Below, piece after piece: positions 19,406-27,365 of a stretch of 64,000 nt of DNA (the stretch's first letter is position 1; every line of letters starts with the position of its first letter). Both the position numbers and the translations under genes were made by a program. The stretch covers positions 124,001 to 188,000 of the forward strand of contig NZ_JACTOJ010000003.1 of NCBI RefSeq assembly GCF_032335695.1, written 5' to 3'. A model generated the notes under the pieces. It was given only the letters and a program-made list of their open reading frames with translations. It searched no databases and had not been told where the DNA came from. Origin of the DNA: JACTOJ01 sp032335695. Its GTDB lineage: Bacteria > Bacillota > Clostridia > Clostridiales > Clostridiaceae.

Positions 19406-20662
19406 ATGAACAAAGGGAAGTATTATAAAAAGGCTACGTCTTTGTATAATAAAGGGGAAATAGATAAGGCTATAAAGCTTTGTGAAAAAATCATAAGCAT
19501 GGACCTAAAAAATTCAGCAGTGCTCAATCTAAAAGGTCTCCTTTTATATTTGAAAGGAGATATTGAAGATGCAGAAAGCCTTTGGAAGATAAATAAATAT
19601 TACAATAATGATAAGGTATCACAAAAGTATTTGCAAGGCGTTGAAAAGGATAGGCTGAAGTTAGATATGTATAATCAATCATTGCAGCTTATAACTGAGT
19701 TAAGAATCAATGAAGCGGTATTGCTTTTAGAGACTTGCAGGGAAAGTGATTTTAATCTAATAAATGTATGCAATACATTAGCAGCTTGTTACATAAAGCA
19801 AGGTAAATACCAAGAAGCTGAAGAAAACATAAATAAAGTATTTAGTATAGATATAAAGAATAAAGAAGCGTTGAGCACAAAAAAAATATTAATAGAATAC
19901 GGTATTTTAAAAAAGAATAACAAAAATTTTAAAATCCTATCAGCAGCATTTATTTCATGTGTTTTGATAATAGGCATATACGGATATTATAATATTTTGA
20001 ATAAAAGTTCGCTAAATAGTAAAAATAATAAAGCGATTTCAAATACAGTTTCCGTACCTGAAAAACAAAAAGTTAGTGAGCCTGCAAAGAGCAGCACAAA
20101 TAATAGTGCTAATACTTCTTTAAACACTGCTAATACCAATGTTCAAGATCAATTTCCAAGCGATAAGCTAAAGGATGCTGTTAATAAGAATTCTTTTGAT
20201 GATATATATGACATTGTTAAGCAGTATAAGGATTATTCTGGCAATGAAGATAATAAAATTTTAATTAATCAGTCAATAAGCTTATTGCAGCAAAGCGGCA
20301 GTAAATATTTTTATGATACCGCAAGAGAAAAGCATAAGGCGAATCAATACGAAGCTGCTATTAGCTATTACAACAAATGCCTTGAATATAATCAAGATGA
20401 AAACATAAAACCAGACTTAATATTTATGATAGCTGACTGCTACAAGAACTTGAATAATATAGATAAGGCCACTGAATTTTATGATCAGTATTTAAAATTT
20501 AATTCTCAAAATGGATATCAGGAAACGGCACTTTATGAGATGGTACTTATATATAAGGATAGGGACAAGGAGAAAGCTAAAGCCTATGCTGAAAGTTTAA
20601 TAAATAAATATCCTAAATCTATATATAATAATTCTATTGTGAAAGCTGTATTGAATCAATAA
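19406..20662 (+). CDS. TPR protein with a central membrane segment
   Basis: 418 residues. The N-terminal cytoplasmic part (about 1-165) has three to four TPR units. A single membrane segment follows (ILSAAFISCVLIIGIYGYYNIL, about 178-199), then a Ser/Asn-rich linker (about 205-250) and a second, outside TPR block (about 255-418). No lipobox or enzyme motif is seen. The domain plan, TPR inside and outside the membrane, suggests a scaffold for envelope complexes, but this is inference. AGGTGAT precedes the ATG. Confidence 0.8.
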   Translation: MNKGKYYKKATSLYNKGEIDKAIKLCEKIISMDLKNSAVLNLKGLLLYLKGDIEDAESLWKINKYYNNDKVSQKYLQGVEKDRLKLDMYNQSLQLITELRINEAVLLLETCRESDFNLINVCNTLAACYIKQGKYQEAEENINKVFSIDIKNKEALSTKKILIEYGILKKNNKNFKILSAAFISCVLIIGIYGYYNILNKSSLNSKNNKAISNTVSVPEKQKVSEPAKSSTNNSANTSLNTANTNVQDQFPSDKLKDAVNKNSFDDIYDIVKQYKDYSGNEDNKILINQSISLLQQSGSKYFYDTAREKHKANQYEAAISYYNKCLEYNQDENIKPDLIFMIADCYKNLNNIDKATEFYDQYLKFNSQNGYQETALYEMVLIYKDRDKEKAKAYAESLINKYPKSIYNNSIVKAVLNQ

Positions 20663-20690
20663 TAATTTTAACAAAGAGAAGGTGGAGAAG

Positions 20691-21872
20691 TTGTTATTAG
20701 TAAAAAATGCAGAAATTTATTCCCCTGAATATTTAGGTAAAAAGGATGTAGTGATTGCCGGCGGTAAGATTGAGGAAATCGGCGGAAATATTGAAATATC
20801 AAAATCTTTTTCCAATGTGGAAGTTATAGATGGTGAGGGCAAATACTTGTTTCCAGGTTTTATTGACTCCCATGTCCATATATTAGGCGGTGGTGGAGAA
20901 GACGGCTTTCATTCAAGAACTCCAGAAATTAATCTTTCTGATATAACCAGTGCTGGTATTACTACAGTGGTAGGCTGCTTGGGAACGGATTCTGTAACGA
21001 GAGATATGAGAAGTCTTCTTGCAAAGGCTAGGGCTTTAGAAGAGGACGGAATAACTACATATATATTTACTGGTTCATACGATATACCTGTAAGATCTAT
21101 GTTTAACGAGCCTGATGAAGATATAGTACTGATAGATAAGGTGGTAGGAATTGGGGAGGTAGCTTTATCAGATCACCGTTCCTCTCAGCCTACCTATGAA
21201 GAATTCATAAGGGTGGTAGCTAAAGCCAGAGTTGGTGGATTGCTATCTGGAAAGGCTGGCATAGTGGATATACATATGGGAGGGGGAAAAGCAGGGCTGA
21301 AATACTTGTTTAGAATGCTAAAAGAAACCGAGATATCTGTAAATCAGGTTTTACCAACTCATGTAAATAGATGTGAAGAACTTATGAGGGAAGCGGTAGA
21401 ATATGCTAAGATAGGTGGCTTAGTAGATATAACAACCAGCAGTGATTCAGATAATTTAGAGCCTGGTGAAGAGCTGGCAAGTGAATCCTTAAAATATTTT
21501 CTAGACAATGGAGTACCTATAGAAAATATTCAATTCACATCGGATGGTCAGGGAAGTTTGCCAATATTTAGAGAAAACGGTGAATTAAAAGGCATAGGAA
21601 TTGGAAGAGTAGACAGCCTATATAGAGAAGTTAGAGCGGCAATACTAAATAAGGATATACCTATAGAACAAGCTTTGAAATTAATTACATCTAACGTGGC
21701 AAAAAACTTTAAATTCGCCCAAAAGGGAAGAATAAAGCAAGGATTAGATGGAGATTTGGTTCTAGTGGATAAGCAAACTTTGAAGATAAAAGATGTTATA
21801 TGTATGGGAAATATTATGATAAAAGACGAAGAAATCATCAAAAGGGGCACCTTTGAAACTAATACTAGGTAA
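20691..21872 (+). CDS. iadA: Beta-aspartyl (isoaspartyl) dipeptidase IadA
   Basis: Zinc metallopeptidase that cleaves isoaspartyl dipeptides left by protein ageing. The amidohydrolase signatures are all present: FPGFIDSHVHILGGGGEDGFHSRTPE (metal histidines, about 53-75), GTDSVTRDMRSLLAKARALEEDG, DHRSSQP, HMGGGKAGL, PTHVNR and FTSDGQGSLP (catalytic Asp, about 285). The 393 residues match the family. AGAAGGTG fits TTG 20691 best; the in-frame GTG 20682 would overlap the ribosome binding site. Confidence 0.94.
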   Translation: MLLVKNAEIYSPEYLGKKDVVIAGGKIEEIGGNIEISKSFSNVEVIDGEGKYLFPGFIDSHVHILGGGGEDGFHSRTPEINLSDITSAGITTVVGCLGTDSVTRDMRSLLAKARALEEDGITTYIFTGSYDIPVRSMFNEPDEDIVLIDKVVGIGEVALSDHRSSQPTYEEFIRVVAKARVGGLLSGKAGIVDIHMGGGKAGLKYLFRMLKETEISVNQVLPTHVNRCEELMREAVEYAKIGGLVDITTSSDSDNLEPGEELASESLKYFLDNGVPIENIQFTSDGQGSLPIFRENGELKGIGIGRVDSLYREVRAAILNKDIPIEQALKLITSNVAKNFKFAQKGRIKQGLDGDLVLVDKQTLKIKDVICMGNIMIKDEEIIKRGTFETNTR

Positions 21873-21885
21873 TAATTATTTTAAG

Positions 21886-21915
21886 TTGACACCCAAATAT
21901 TAATAAAGCTATAAT
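21886..21915 (+). promoter_or_regulatory. Sigma-A promoter of the thioredoxin operon
   Basis: TTGACA (21886-21891), an 18-base spacer and TATAAT (21910-21915), both perfect. It begins 14 bases after the iadA stop. Confidence 0.88.
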
Positions 21916-21960
21916 AAAGCTATACCTAATAGGGGTATAAAACATAGGGAGGTAATTTAA

Positions 21961-22275
21961 ATGAGAGAAGTATTAGACAATAATTTTCAAGAAGAAATAG
22001 AAAACTATGCAGGAGTAGCGGTAATAGATTTTTGGGCTACCTGGTGCCCTCCATGTAAAATGCTTACACCCATCTTTGAAGAACTAAATAATGAATTAGG
22101 GGATAAGATAAAGTTTGCTAAGGTTAACGTGGATGAAAATCCTGAAATATCTAACAAATATAGAATTACAAACATTCCAGCTATTTTGATATTCAATAAT
22201 GGTAAAGTAGCGGAGACTTTAGTTGGCTTTAGACCAAAGCAGGAGCTAAAAGCAGTATTAGAAAAGTATATATAA
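21961..22275 (+). CDS. trxA: Thioredoxin with WCPPC active site
   Basis: Small dithiol redox protein, 104 residues. The active site reads WATWCPPCK (about 28-36) instead of the canonical WCGPC; the cis-proline loop NIPAIL is present (about 75). The CPPC form is known in other thioredoxin-like proteins and shifts redox potential. It follows its own strong promoter. The gene five bases downstream encodes the likely reductase, so the two form a dedicated pair. Confidence 0.95.
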   Translation: MREVLDNNFQEEIENYAGVAVIDFWATWCPPCKMLTPIFEELNNELGDKIKFAKVNVDENPEISNKYRITNIPAILIFNNGKVAETLVGFRPKQELKAVLEKYI

Positions 22276-22288
22276 AGAGGTGTGTTTT

Positions 22289-23155
22289 TTGGAGGAACGA
22301 TATGATATTGCCATAATAGGAAGTGGACCAGCTGGTTTATCTGCCGCCATAAATGCCAAAATAAGAAATAAAAAAATTATTTTGTTTGGCAGTAAAGAAT
22401 TAAGCCATAAAATTGTTAAAGCACCTAAAATAAATAATTACTTAGGACTTCCTGGGCTTACAGGGAATGAACTTAAGGACAAATTTAAAGAGCATATAGA
22501 TGCCATGGATATATGTATTAATACAGAAAGAGTTAATAATGTTTTTTCCATGGGAGATTATTTTGCAATCATGGTAAATGAAAAAATGTATGAAGCAAAA
22601 ACTATCATAATAGCAACCGGAATGGAATATACAAAGCCCATTAAAGGCGAATTGGAGTATCTAGGCAAAGGCGTAGGATATTGTGCAACCTGTGATGCAC
22701 CCCTTTATAAAAATAAAAAAGTAGCTATAGTTGGCTATAATGATGAAGCAGCAATAGATACAAATTATGTTAGTGAAATTGCAGATAAGGTTTATTACAT
22801 ACCTATGAACAAAACTAATGTTAAACTAAATGATTCAGTAATAGTTATAGAGGACAATCCTATAGAAATTATTGGAGAGGATGTTGTTAATAAATTAGTT
22901 TTAAGAAAGCAGGAAATAGAAATAGATGGAGTATTCGTTATGAAGGATAGTATAGCTCCAGGACAGCTTGTTCCAGGGCTAGAAATGGAAAATGAGCATA
23001 TCAAAGTTGATAGAAACATGAGAACTAATCTCTCAGGATGCTTTGCAGCGGGAGACTGTACTGGCAAGCCATATCAATACTTAAAATCTGCTGGAGAAGG
23101 TTTAGTGGCAGCACTTAAGGCTGTAGAATATTTGGATGTAAAGCCGAATAAGTAA
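22289..23155 (+). CDS. Thioredoxin reductase-like flavoprotein lacking NADPH motifs
   Basis: 288-residue flavoprotein with the FAD motif IIGSGPAGLSAA (about 8-19), the redox-active CATCDAP (about 132-138) and the second FAD motif GCFAAGDC (about 250). The pyridine-nucleotide site is not normal. GGGxSA is replaced by GYNDEA (about 150) and HRRxxxR by PMNKTNV, and the domain is short. These are traits of the ferredoxin-dependent flavin thioredoxin reductase (FFTR) type described in Clostridium acetobutylicum. TTG 22289 has AGAGGTG six bases upstream; GTG 22280 would sit inside that site. Confidence 0.87.
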   Translation: MEERYDIAIIGSGPAGLSAAINAKIRNKKIILFGSKELSHKIVKAPKINNYLGLPGLTGNELKDKFKEHIDAMDICINTERVNNVFSMGDYFAIMVNEKMYEAKTIIIATGMEYTKPIKGELEYLGKGVGYCATCDAPLYKNKKVAIVGYNDEAAIDTNYVSEIADKVYYIPMNKTNVKLNDSVIVIEDNPIEIIGEDVVNKLVLRKQEIEIDGVFVMKDSIAPGQLVPGLEMENEHIKVDRNMRTNLSGCFAAGDCTGKPYQYLKSAGEGLVAALKAVEYLDVKPNK

Positions 23156-23167
23156 TAATAAATTTTT

Positions 23168-23212
23168 AAAAAGCTTGTGATTTTTACTAAACATAAAAAT
23201 CACAAGCTTTTT
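23168..23212. terminator. Bidirectional terminator between convergent genes
   Basis: A perfect 18-base stem, AAAAAGCTTGTGATTTTT (23168-23185) with its complement (23195-23212), loop of 9. The A and T runs at its ends let it work for both the reductase gene and the hydrolase gene on the other strand. Confidence 0.93.
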
Positions 23213-23213
23213 A

Positions 23214-23738
23214 TTACCTGCTGGCAACGAAAAATACATGGTTGCCTATGGGTTTAACATTAGCCTTTTTAATTTCTTTCATCCATCTTGATGTAGCTGT
23301 TTTAGGATTGTAGAAAAATACAGCTTCACCAGTTGGATCCATACCTTTTAAAGCATCATAAACTGCATTCACACAGTCATCTGTGGGTGCAAAACCTATC
23401 TTTCCGTTAATAACGCAAGAAAAGGCACCCTTTTGTTTAATAACGCCTTCTACGGTTTTTGGAAATTCAGGATCTAAAAGCCTATTTAAAATTACAGAAG
23501 CTACAGCCACCTTACCAGTGTATGGCTCAGCTCTGCTTTCTGCAAATACAGTCTGCGCCATTAAATAAATATCATCATTTGAAATGGATATTCTGTTATT
23601 TTTATAATTAAATACTTGGATGGTATCATCCTTTGATGCTTTAGCTACTTCTGAATAAGCTTGAGCACTAGCAGTCATACTGCTTCCCAATAAAATAAAT
23701 AGACAGAAAGCAGCTGTTGATATTAAAAATTTTCTCAT
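23214..23738 (-). CDS. SleB/CwlJ-family cell wall hydrolase
   Basis: 174-residue exported hydrolase with a signal peptide (MRKFLISTAAFCLFILLGSS, cut near SAQA) and a Hydrolase_2 (SleB/CwlJ) catalytic domain (about 55-174). The catalytic Glu is expected in TVFAESRAEPYTGKVAVASV; also seen are GAFSCVINGKIGFAP and ATSRWMKE. It has no peptidoglycan-binding repeats, so it is shorter than spore SleB and may act on vegetative wall. A c-di-AMP riboswitch sits directly before it and overlaps its ribosome binding site GGGAGG. Confidence 0.92.
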   Translation of the reverse strand: MRKFLISTAAFCLFILLGSSMTASAQAYSEVAKASKDDTIQVFNYKNNRISISNDDIYLMAQTVFAESRAEPYTGKVAVASVILNRLLDPEFPKTVEGVIKQKGAFSCVINGKIGFAPTDDCVNAVYDALKGMDPTGEAVFFYNPKTATSRWMKEIKKANVKPIGNHVFFVASR

Positions 23739-23748
23739 TAAATTCCTC

Positions 23749-23870
23749 CCTTTGCCTGCGAAGTTAGCTGCCGGGTTCGGAAAAGGTATAACCTACACAT
23801 TTAGTGATTCACCCCAATTTTGGTTCCTCCGCATTTTATACATTATTTGCTATAAAATTTAGGCTAAAGG
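23749..23870 (-). promoter_or_regulatory. Cyclic di-AMP riboswitch (ydaO/yuaA type)
   Basis: Read on the minus strand, the leader holds the conserved blocks of the c-di-AMP aptamer in order: GCGGAGGAACC, TTGGGGTGAATC, a GTAGG...TACC stem, CCGAACCCGGCAGCTAAC and TTCGCAGGC. The closing stem CCTTTaGCC with GGCAAAGG would cover the start of the hydrolase's ribosome binding site (23745-23750), so ligand binding probably blocks translation. Riboswitches of this class commonly control wall hydrolases. Recognition is by conserved blocks, not by a covariance model. Confidence 0.9.
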
Positions 23871-23905
23871 TATTGTTGCACAAAAAATATATTTTTATAC
23901 ACAAT

Positions 23906-24940
23906 TTAATGATTATTTTTCAAATCTGTATATTTTTTTACAAAAGCATCATAGCTATCACCGATTGATGTAAACATGTTTGAAGGAGTAAAATATATAT
24001 CCTTTAATGCGGCAGCATCAAGAGGAGTAGTGGAACTTCCCGCTTGAACTTTTTCATTGTTTACAGAGTTTATAAAACTTTGTATGTAGGAATCATAGGT
24101 ATTTAAAATCTTAATGAAATTTGAGTTGCCATCTCTGAAATTGCTAGGACTTACAGCACCTTTAGCTTCATTAATCAAATCGTCACAAGCATTTAAATCA
24201 TTTGTGGCCAAAGATACCACGTCATCATAGCTCATGGAGTGATTTCTTGCTTTGCCAAGCTCTACGGAAAAATCGGTTTTTAATGAGGCAAACTTAGAAA
24301 GCATATCATCCATAGTGTCAACATATTTTTGATATTGAGACGCATCTAAAGCAGCTTGAGTGTTAACCTTAACCAAATTATCTGTATAGGACTGAAATAT
24401 ATTTATGAAGTTTTTAGCTTGAGCAAATACAGATATAGTAATGTTGCCAACCTGAAATTTTGAATATTGAGTTTCACAGTTGTCTTTGTAATTATTGAAA
24501 TCAGTAACAGAATCTTTTATGTCTGAAGCGTTTGGATTATTGAATATAGCAAGAGCCTGCCTATACATTAGTATATTATTTTTAAGTCCCGTAGTTATAT
24601 AATTATTTTGATTCTTATAGTCATTCCCAGGAGGGTTGTTGTCCAAATCATTGCTTGCCTTCTCTAGTGAGCTTAAGACTTTTGGAAGCTCTTTTTTTGC
24701 ATCCTCAGGGTTTATAGTAGTATTATTAACAATATTATTTGCATCTGTATTAGCAGTACTAATATCATTTACTATTTGCTTTATCTGTCTTTCATATTTA
24801 CTAACAGTATTGTTTACAAAAAGAGTGTATGAAAGCGTGAAAGTTCCCATAAGCAAAGCAGCTATGATAATAACCCAGAGTACTGTAACAGTTGTTTTAC
24901 TTAACCCTTTTTTCTTTGTTTTAGTGTTTTTACTAACCAA
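23906..24940 (-). CDS. Membrane-anchored extracytoplasmic protein of unknown function
   Basis: 344 residues. A short basic cytoplasmic N-terminus (KNTKTKKKGLSK) is followed by one membrane segment (about 19-43) and a large outer part predicted to be mostly helical, rich in Asn/Asp/Ser with no cysteines and no enzyme motif I recognise. It starts at TTG 24940 with AAGGTGG seven bases upstream. It lies upstream of the riboswitch-controlled hydrolase on the same strand and is divergent from cdaA, so an envelope role is a reasonable guess only. Confidence 0.8.
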   Translation of the reverse strand: MVSKNTKTKKKGLSKTTVTVLWVIIIAALLMGTFTLSYTLFVNNTVSKYERQIKQIVNDISTANTDANNIVNNTTINPEDAKKELPKVLSSLEKASNDLDNNPPGNDYKNQNNYITTGLKNNILMYRQALAIFNNPNASDIKDSVTDFNNYKDNCETQYSKFQVGNITISVFAQAKNFINIFQSYTDNLVKVNTQAALDASQYQKYVDTMDDMLSKFASLKTDFSVELGKARNHSMSYDDVVSLATNDLNACDDLINEAKGAVSPSNFRDGNSNFIKILNTYDSYIQSFINSVNNEKVQAGSSTTPLDAAALKDIYFTPSNMFTSIGDSYDAFVKKYTDLKNNH

Positions 24941-25296
24941 ATAAGTGCACCACCTTAATTTTATATGTTTAATGATGATGAATCTTCCTAGAAAAATTCA
25001 TAAGGCTATGTAAATAGTTAAAATTCAGTATTTACATAGGGTTTCTACATGGATCGGTTAACAAGCCTAAAACCACTATATTAATATACGTTCATGGTTA
25101 AAAATTATATAGGGTAAATATAGGGCAGTCAACATAAATATATTTTATCACATAATAATAAGTATAGCCTTCATATTTTATTTAATGAATTATAATTTTA
25201 TGTTTAATTTTATTATAATTCGTTAAATTTTAGGTACATTTAATCCGTATAATAGTGTATAATTGATAATAAGAATAATATAACTGAGGTGACAAA
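24941..25296. other. Divergent intergenic region upstream of cdaA
   Basis: 356 AT-rich bases. A perfect 11-bp stem, CTATGTAAATA (25006-25016) with TATTTACATAG (25029-25039), is the clearest structure. A -10-like TATAAT lies at 25248-25253, about 44 bases before cdaA, with only a weak -35. No coding potential is seen. Confidence 0.5.
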
Positions 25297-26163
25297 GTGG
25301 TTGACTTATTTAATCTAATTATATACACGGTTAAAGGTATAAAAATCACATCGGTTTTAGATATATTAGTGATTTCGTACATATTCTATAAAGGGTACAC
25401 CTTAATAAAAGAGACTAGGGCTGAGCAGCTTCTCAAAGGTCTATTGCTAGTAGTTTTGCTTATCCCAATTAGTGATTTATTAAACCTGACCATGCTGAAT
25501 TTAATACTTAATAAAACTATAACAATTGGAGTGCTGTCTTTAGTTATCATATTTCAGCCTGAGATAAGAAGAGCGCTGGAGCATTTGGGTAGAAGTGCTT
25601 TTATGGAGAGGCATATCCTGCTTGAGGATGATGAGGTTATGCAGAAAGTAATAACTGAAGTGGTTATAGCAGTAGATAATTTAGCAAAAACAAAAACAGG
25701 AGCACTCATAGCAATAGAGCAAAAAACAGGATTAAATGATGTTATAGCTTCTGGAACTCTAATAGATGCCAGGGTATCATCAGCCCTGCTTGAAAATATA
25801 TTCGTAGTGAATACTCCTCTCCATGATGGAGCAACAATAATAAGAAATGATAGAATACTTGCTGCAGGATGTGTATTGCCACTAACAGCGAATACAGATA
25901 TAAATAAAAAACTTGGAACTCGTCATAGAGCTGCTATGGGAATTACTGAAATATCCGATGCCTTATTGGTTATAGTGTCAGAAGAAACCGGAATAATATC
26001 TCTATCCGTAAATGGCAAAATAACTAGAAACTATGATAAGGATAGATTAAAAGACATATTGATAAGAATAATGAAAAGAAGGCAGAATAGCAAAAAAAGT
26101 ACTATAGGGGAGAAGGTGAAGCAATGGACAAGAAAAAAGACAAACAATTCATCGTCAAAATAG
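25297..26163 (+). CDS. cdaA: Diadenylate cyclase CdaA (c-di-AMP synthase)
   Basis: Membrane enzyme making cyclic di-AMP from two ATP. Three N-terminal membrane helices (about 15-85) are followed by the DAC domain with the catalytic DGA in NTPLHDGATIIRNDRI (about 186-200) and GTRHRAAMGITE (about 208-219). GTG 25297 follows TGAGGTGAC. The basic C-terminal tail runs 40 bases into cdaR, so translation is coupled. In firmicutes the usual order is cdaA-cdaR-glmM; here glmM is displaced to 44850. The product is the ligand of the riboswitch at 23749. Confidence 0.96.
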   Translation: MVDLFNLIIYTVKGIKITSVLDILVISYIFYKGYTLIKETRAEQLLKGLLLVVLLIPISDLLNLTMLNLILNKTITIGVLSLVIIFQPEIRRALEHLGRSAFMERHILLEDDEVMQKVITEVVIAVDNLAKTKTGALIAIEQKTGLNDVIASGTLIDARVSSALLENIFVVNTPLHDGATIIRNDRILAAGCVLPLTANTDINKKLGTRHRAAMGITEISDALLVIVSEETGIISLSVNGKITRNYDKDRLKDILIRIMKRRQNSKKSTIGEKVKQWTRKKTNNSSSK

Positions 26164-27335
26164 TCTGTGTCTTAGCTTCATTTATATTTTGGATTTATGT
26201 ATCCAATACTCAGAACCCAGAAAGAACAAGGTCTATTTCTGTTCCGATTACTATTGAAAATAAGGATGCTTTAAGCAAGCTGAAATTAGTGCTTGGAGAT
26301 GATCAGCCAACTAGTGTGAGCATTACAGTAAAAGGTCCTATGGTGGAAATAAATAAATTAGATATAAGTAAGTTTAAAATGGTAGTAGATTTATCAGGAT
26401 ATGCCTTTAAGCAAGGGAAAAATTCTATACCAGTAAGAATAGTTGATAAGCCAGATGATATAGTAGTGCTGGACCCTGATAGCTTAAGAGTTGATGTGGA
26501 TGTAGATACTTTAATTGAAAAGAGTGTTCAGGTAAAGGTTAAAAAATCAGTTACAACAAAAGATGGATATACAGATTTTCAAGCAGTTCCTACTCCTAAT
26601 TCAGTAAGTGTAAGCGGTCCGTCTACTTATGTAGATGATGTAGATTATGTAGCGGTAGATTTTACTGCTAAGAATTTAGATAGTGATTATCAGACTACAC
26701 TTCCGCTAAAGGCTTATGACAAGGCAGACAGAGTAGTTAATAATGTCACCATAACTCCAAATAATGCACAGGTAATAGTACCTGTTAAAAAGAAAAAGAC
26801 AGTAAATGTAAATGTAAAAACTACAGGAAGTGCTGGAACAGGATTGCAGATTAAGGGCATGGATGTTCAGCCCACCACTGTTGAAATAGCTGGGGATGAT
26901 AATGCTATAAAATTGATTAATTCTATAGATACTGAACCTATAGATTTAGGGAGCATAAAGGATACCAATAGTATGGATGTTAAGCTGGTGGTACCTAATA
27001 ATGTCACCTTGATGCAGGATAAGAGCACTGTAACAGTGAAGGTAACTGTGGATAAGATATCTCAGAAAAATTTAAATGTGGATATTAAATTCAATAACTT
27101 AGGACAGGAGTATAATTATGAGTCCGATAAAACCAGTATATCTTTAATACTATCAGGATCAGATAGTACGATATCTAATATAAATGCAGGAAATATAAGT
27201 TGTATTGCGGATCTTTCCAACTTAAAAGAAGGAGACAATTATAATATAACTTTAAATGTTACTGTACCTCAAGGAGTGCAGATAGTATCTTATTCACCTC
27301 AAACTGTGAAGGTAAAGATAACTAAAAAGCAATAA
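26124..27335 (+). CDS. cdaR: CdaA regulator CdaR (YbbR domains)
   Basis: Membrane-anchored partner that modulates CdaA. The 403-residue product has one N-terminal membrane helix (about 8-27, VCVLASFIFWIYVSNTQNPE) and four outer YbbR-type beta domains of about 85 residues each, the last ending at the C-terminus. The ATG lies inside the end of cdaA, 40 bases before that gene stops. The role in tuning c-di-AMP levels is known from the family. Confidence 0.94.
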   Translation: MDKKKDKQFIVKIVCVLASFIFWIYVSNTQNPERTRSISVPITIENKDALSKLKLVLGDDQPTSVSITVKGPMVEINKLDISKFKMVVDLSGYAFKQGKNSIPVRIVDKPDDIVVLDPDSLRVDVDVDTLIEKSVQVKVKKSVTTKDGYTDFQAVPTPNSVSVSGPSTYVDDVDYVAVDFTAKNLDSDYQTTLPLKAYDKADRVVNNVTITPNNAQVIVPVKKKKTVNVNVKTTGSAGTGLQIKGMDVQPTTVEIAGDDNAIKLINSIDTEPIDLGSIKDTNSMDVKLVVPNNVTLMQDKSTVTVKVTVDKISQKNLNVDIKFNNLGQEYNYESDKTSISLILSGSDSTISNINAGNISCIADLSNLKEGDNYNITLNVTVPQGVQIVSYSPQTVKVKITKKQ

Positions 27336-27365
27336 AAAGCACAGGATAATATATGGAGGACGTTT

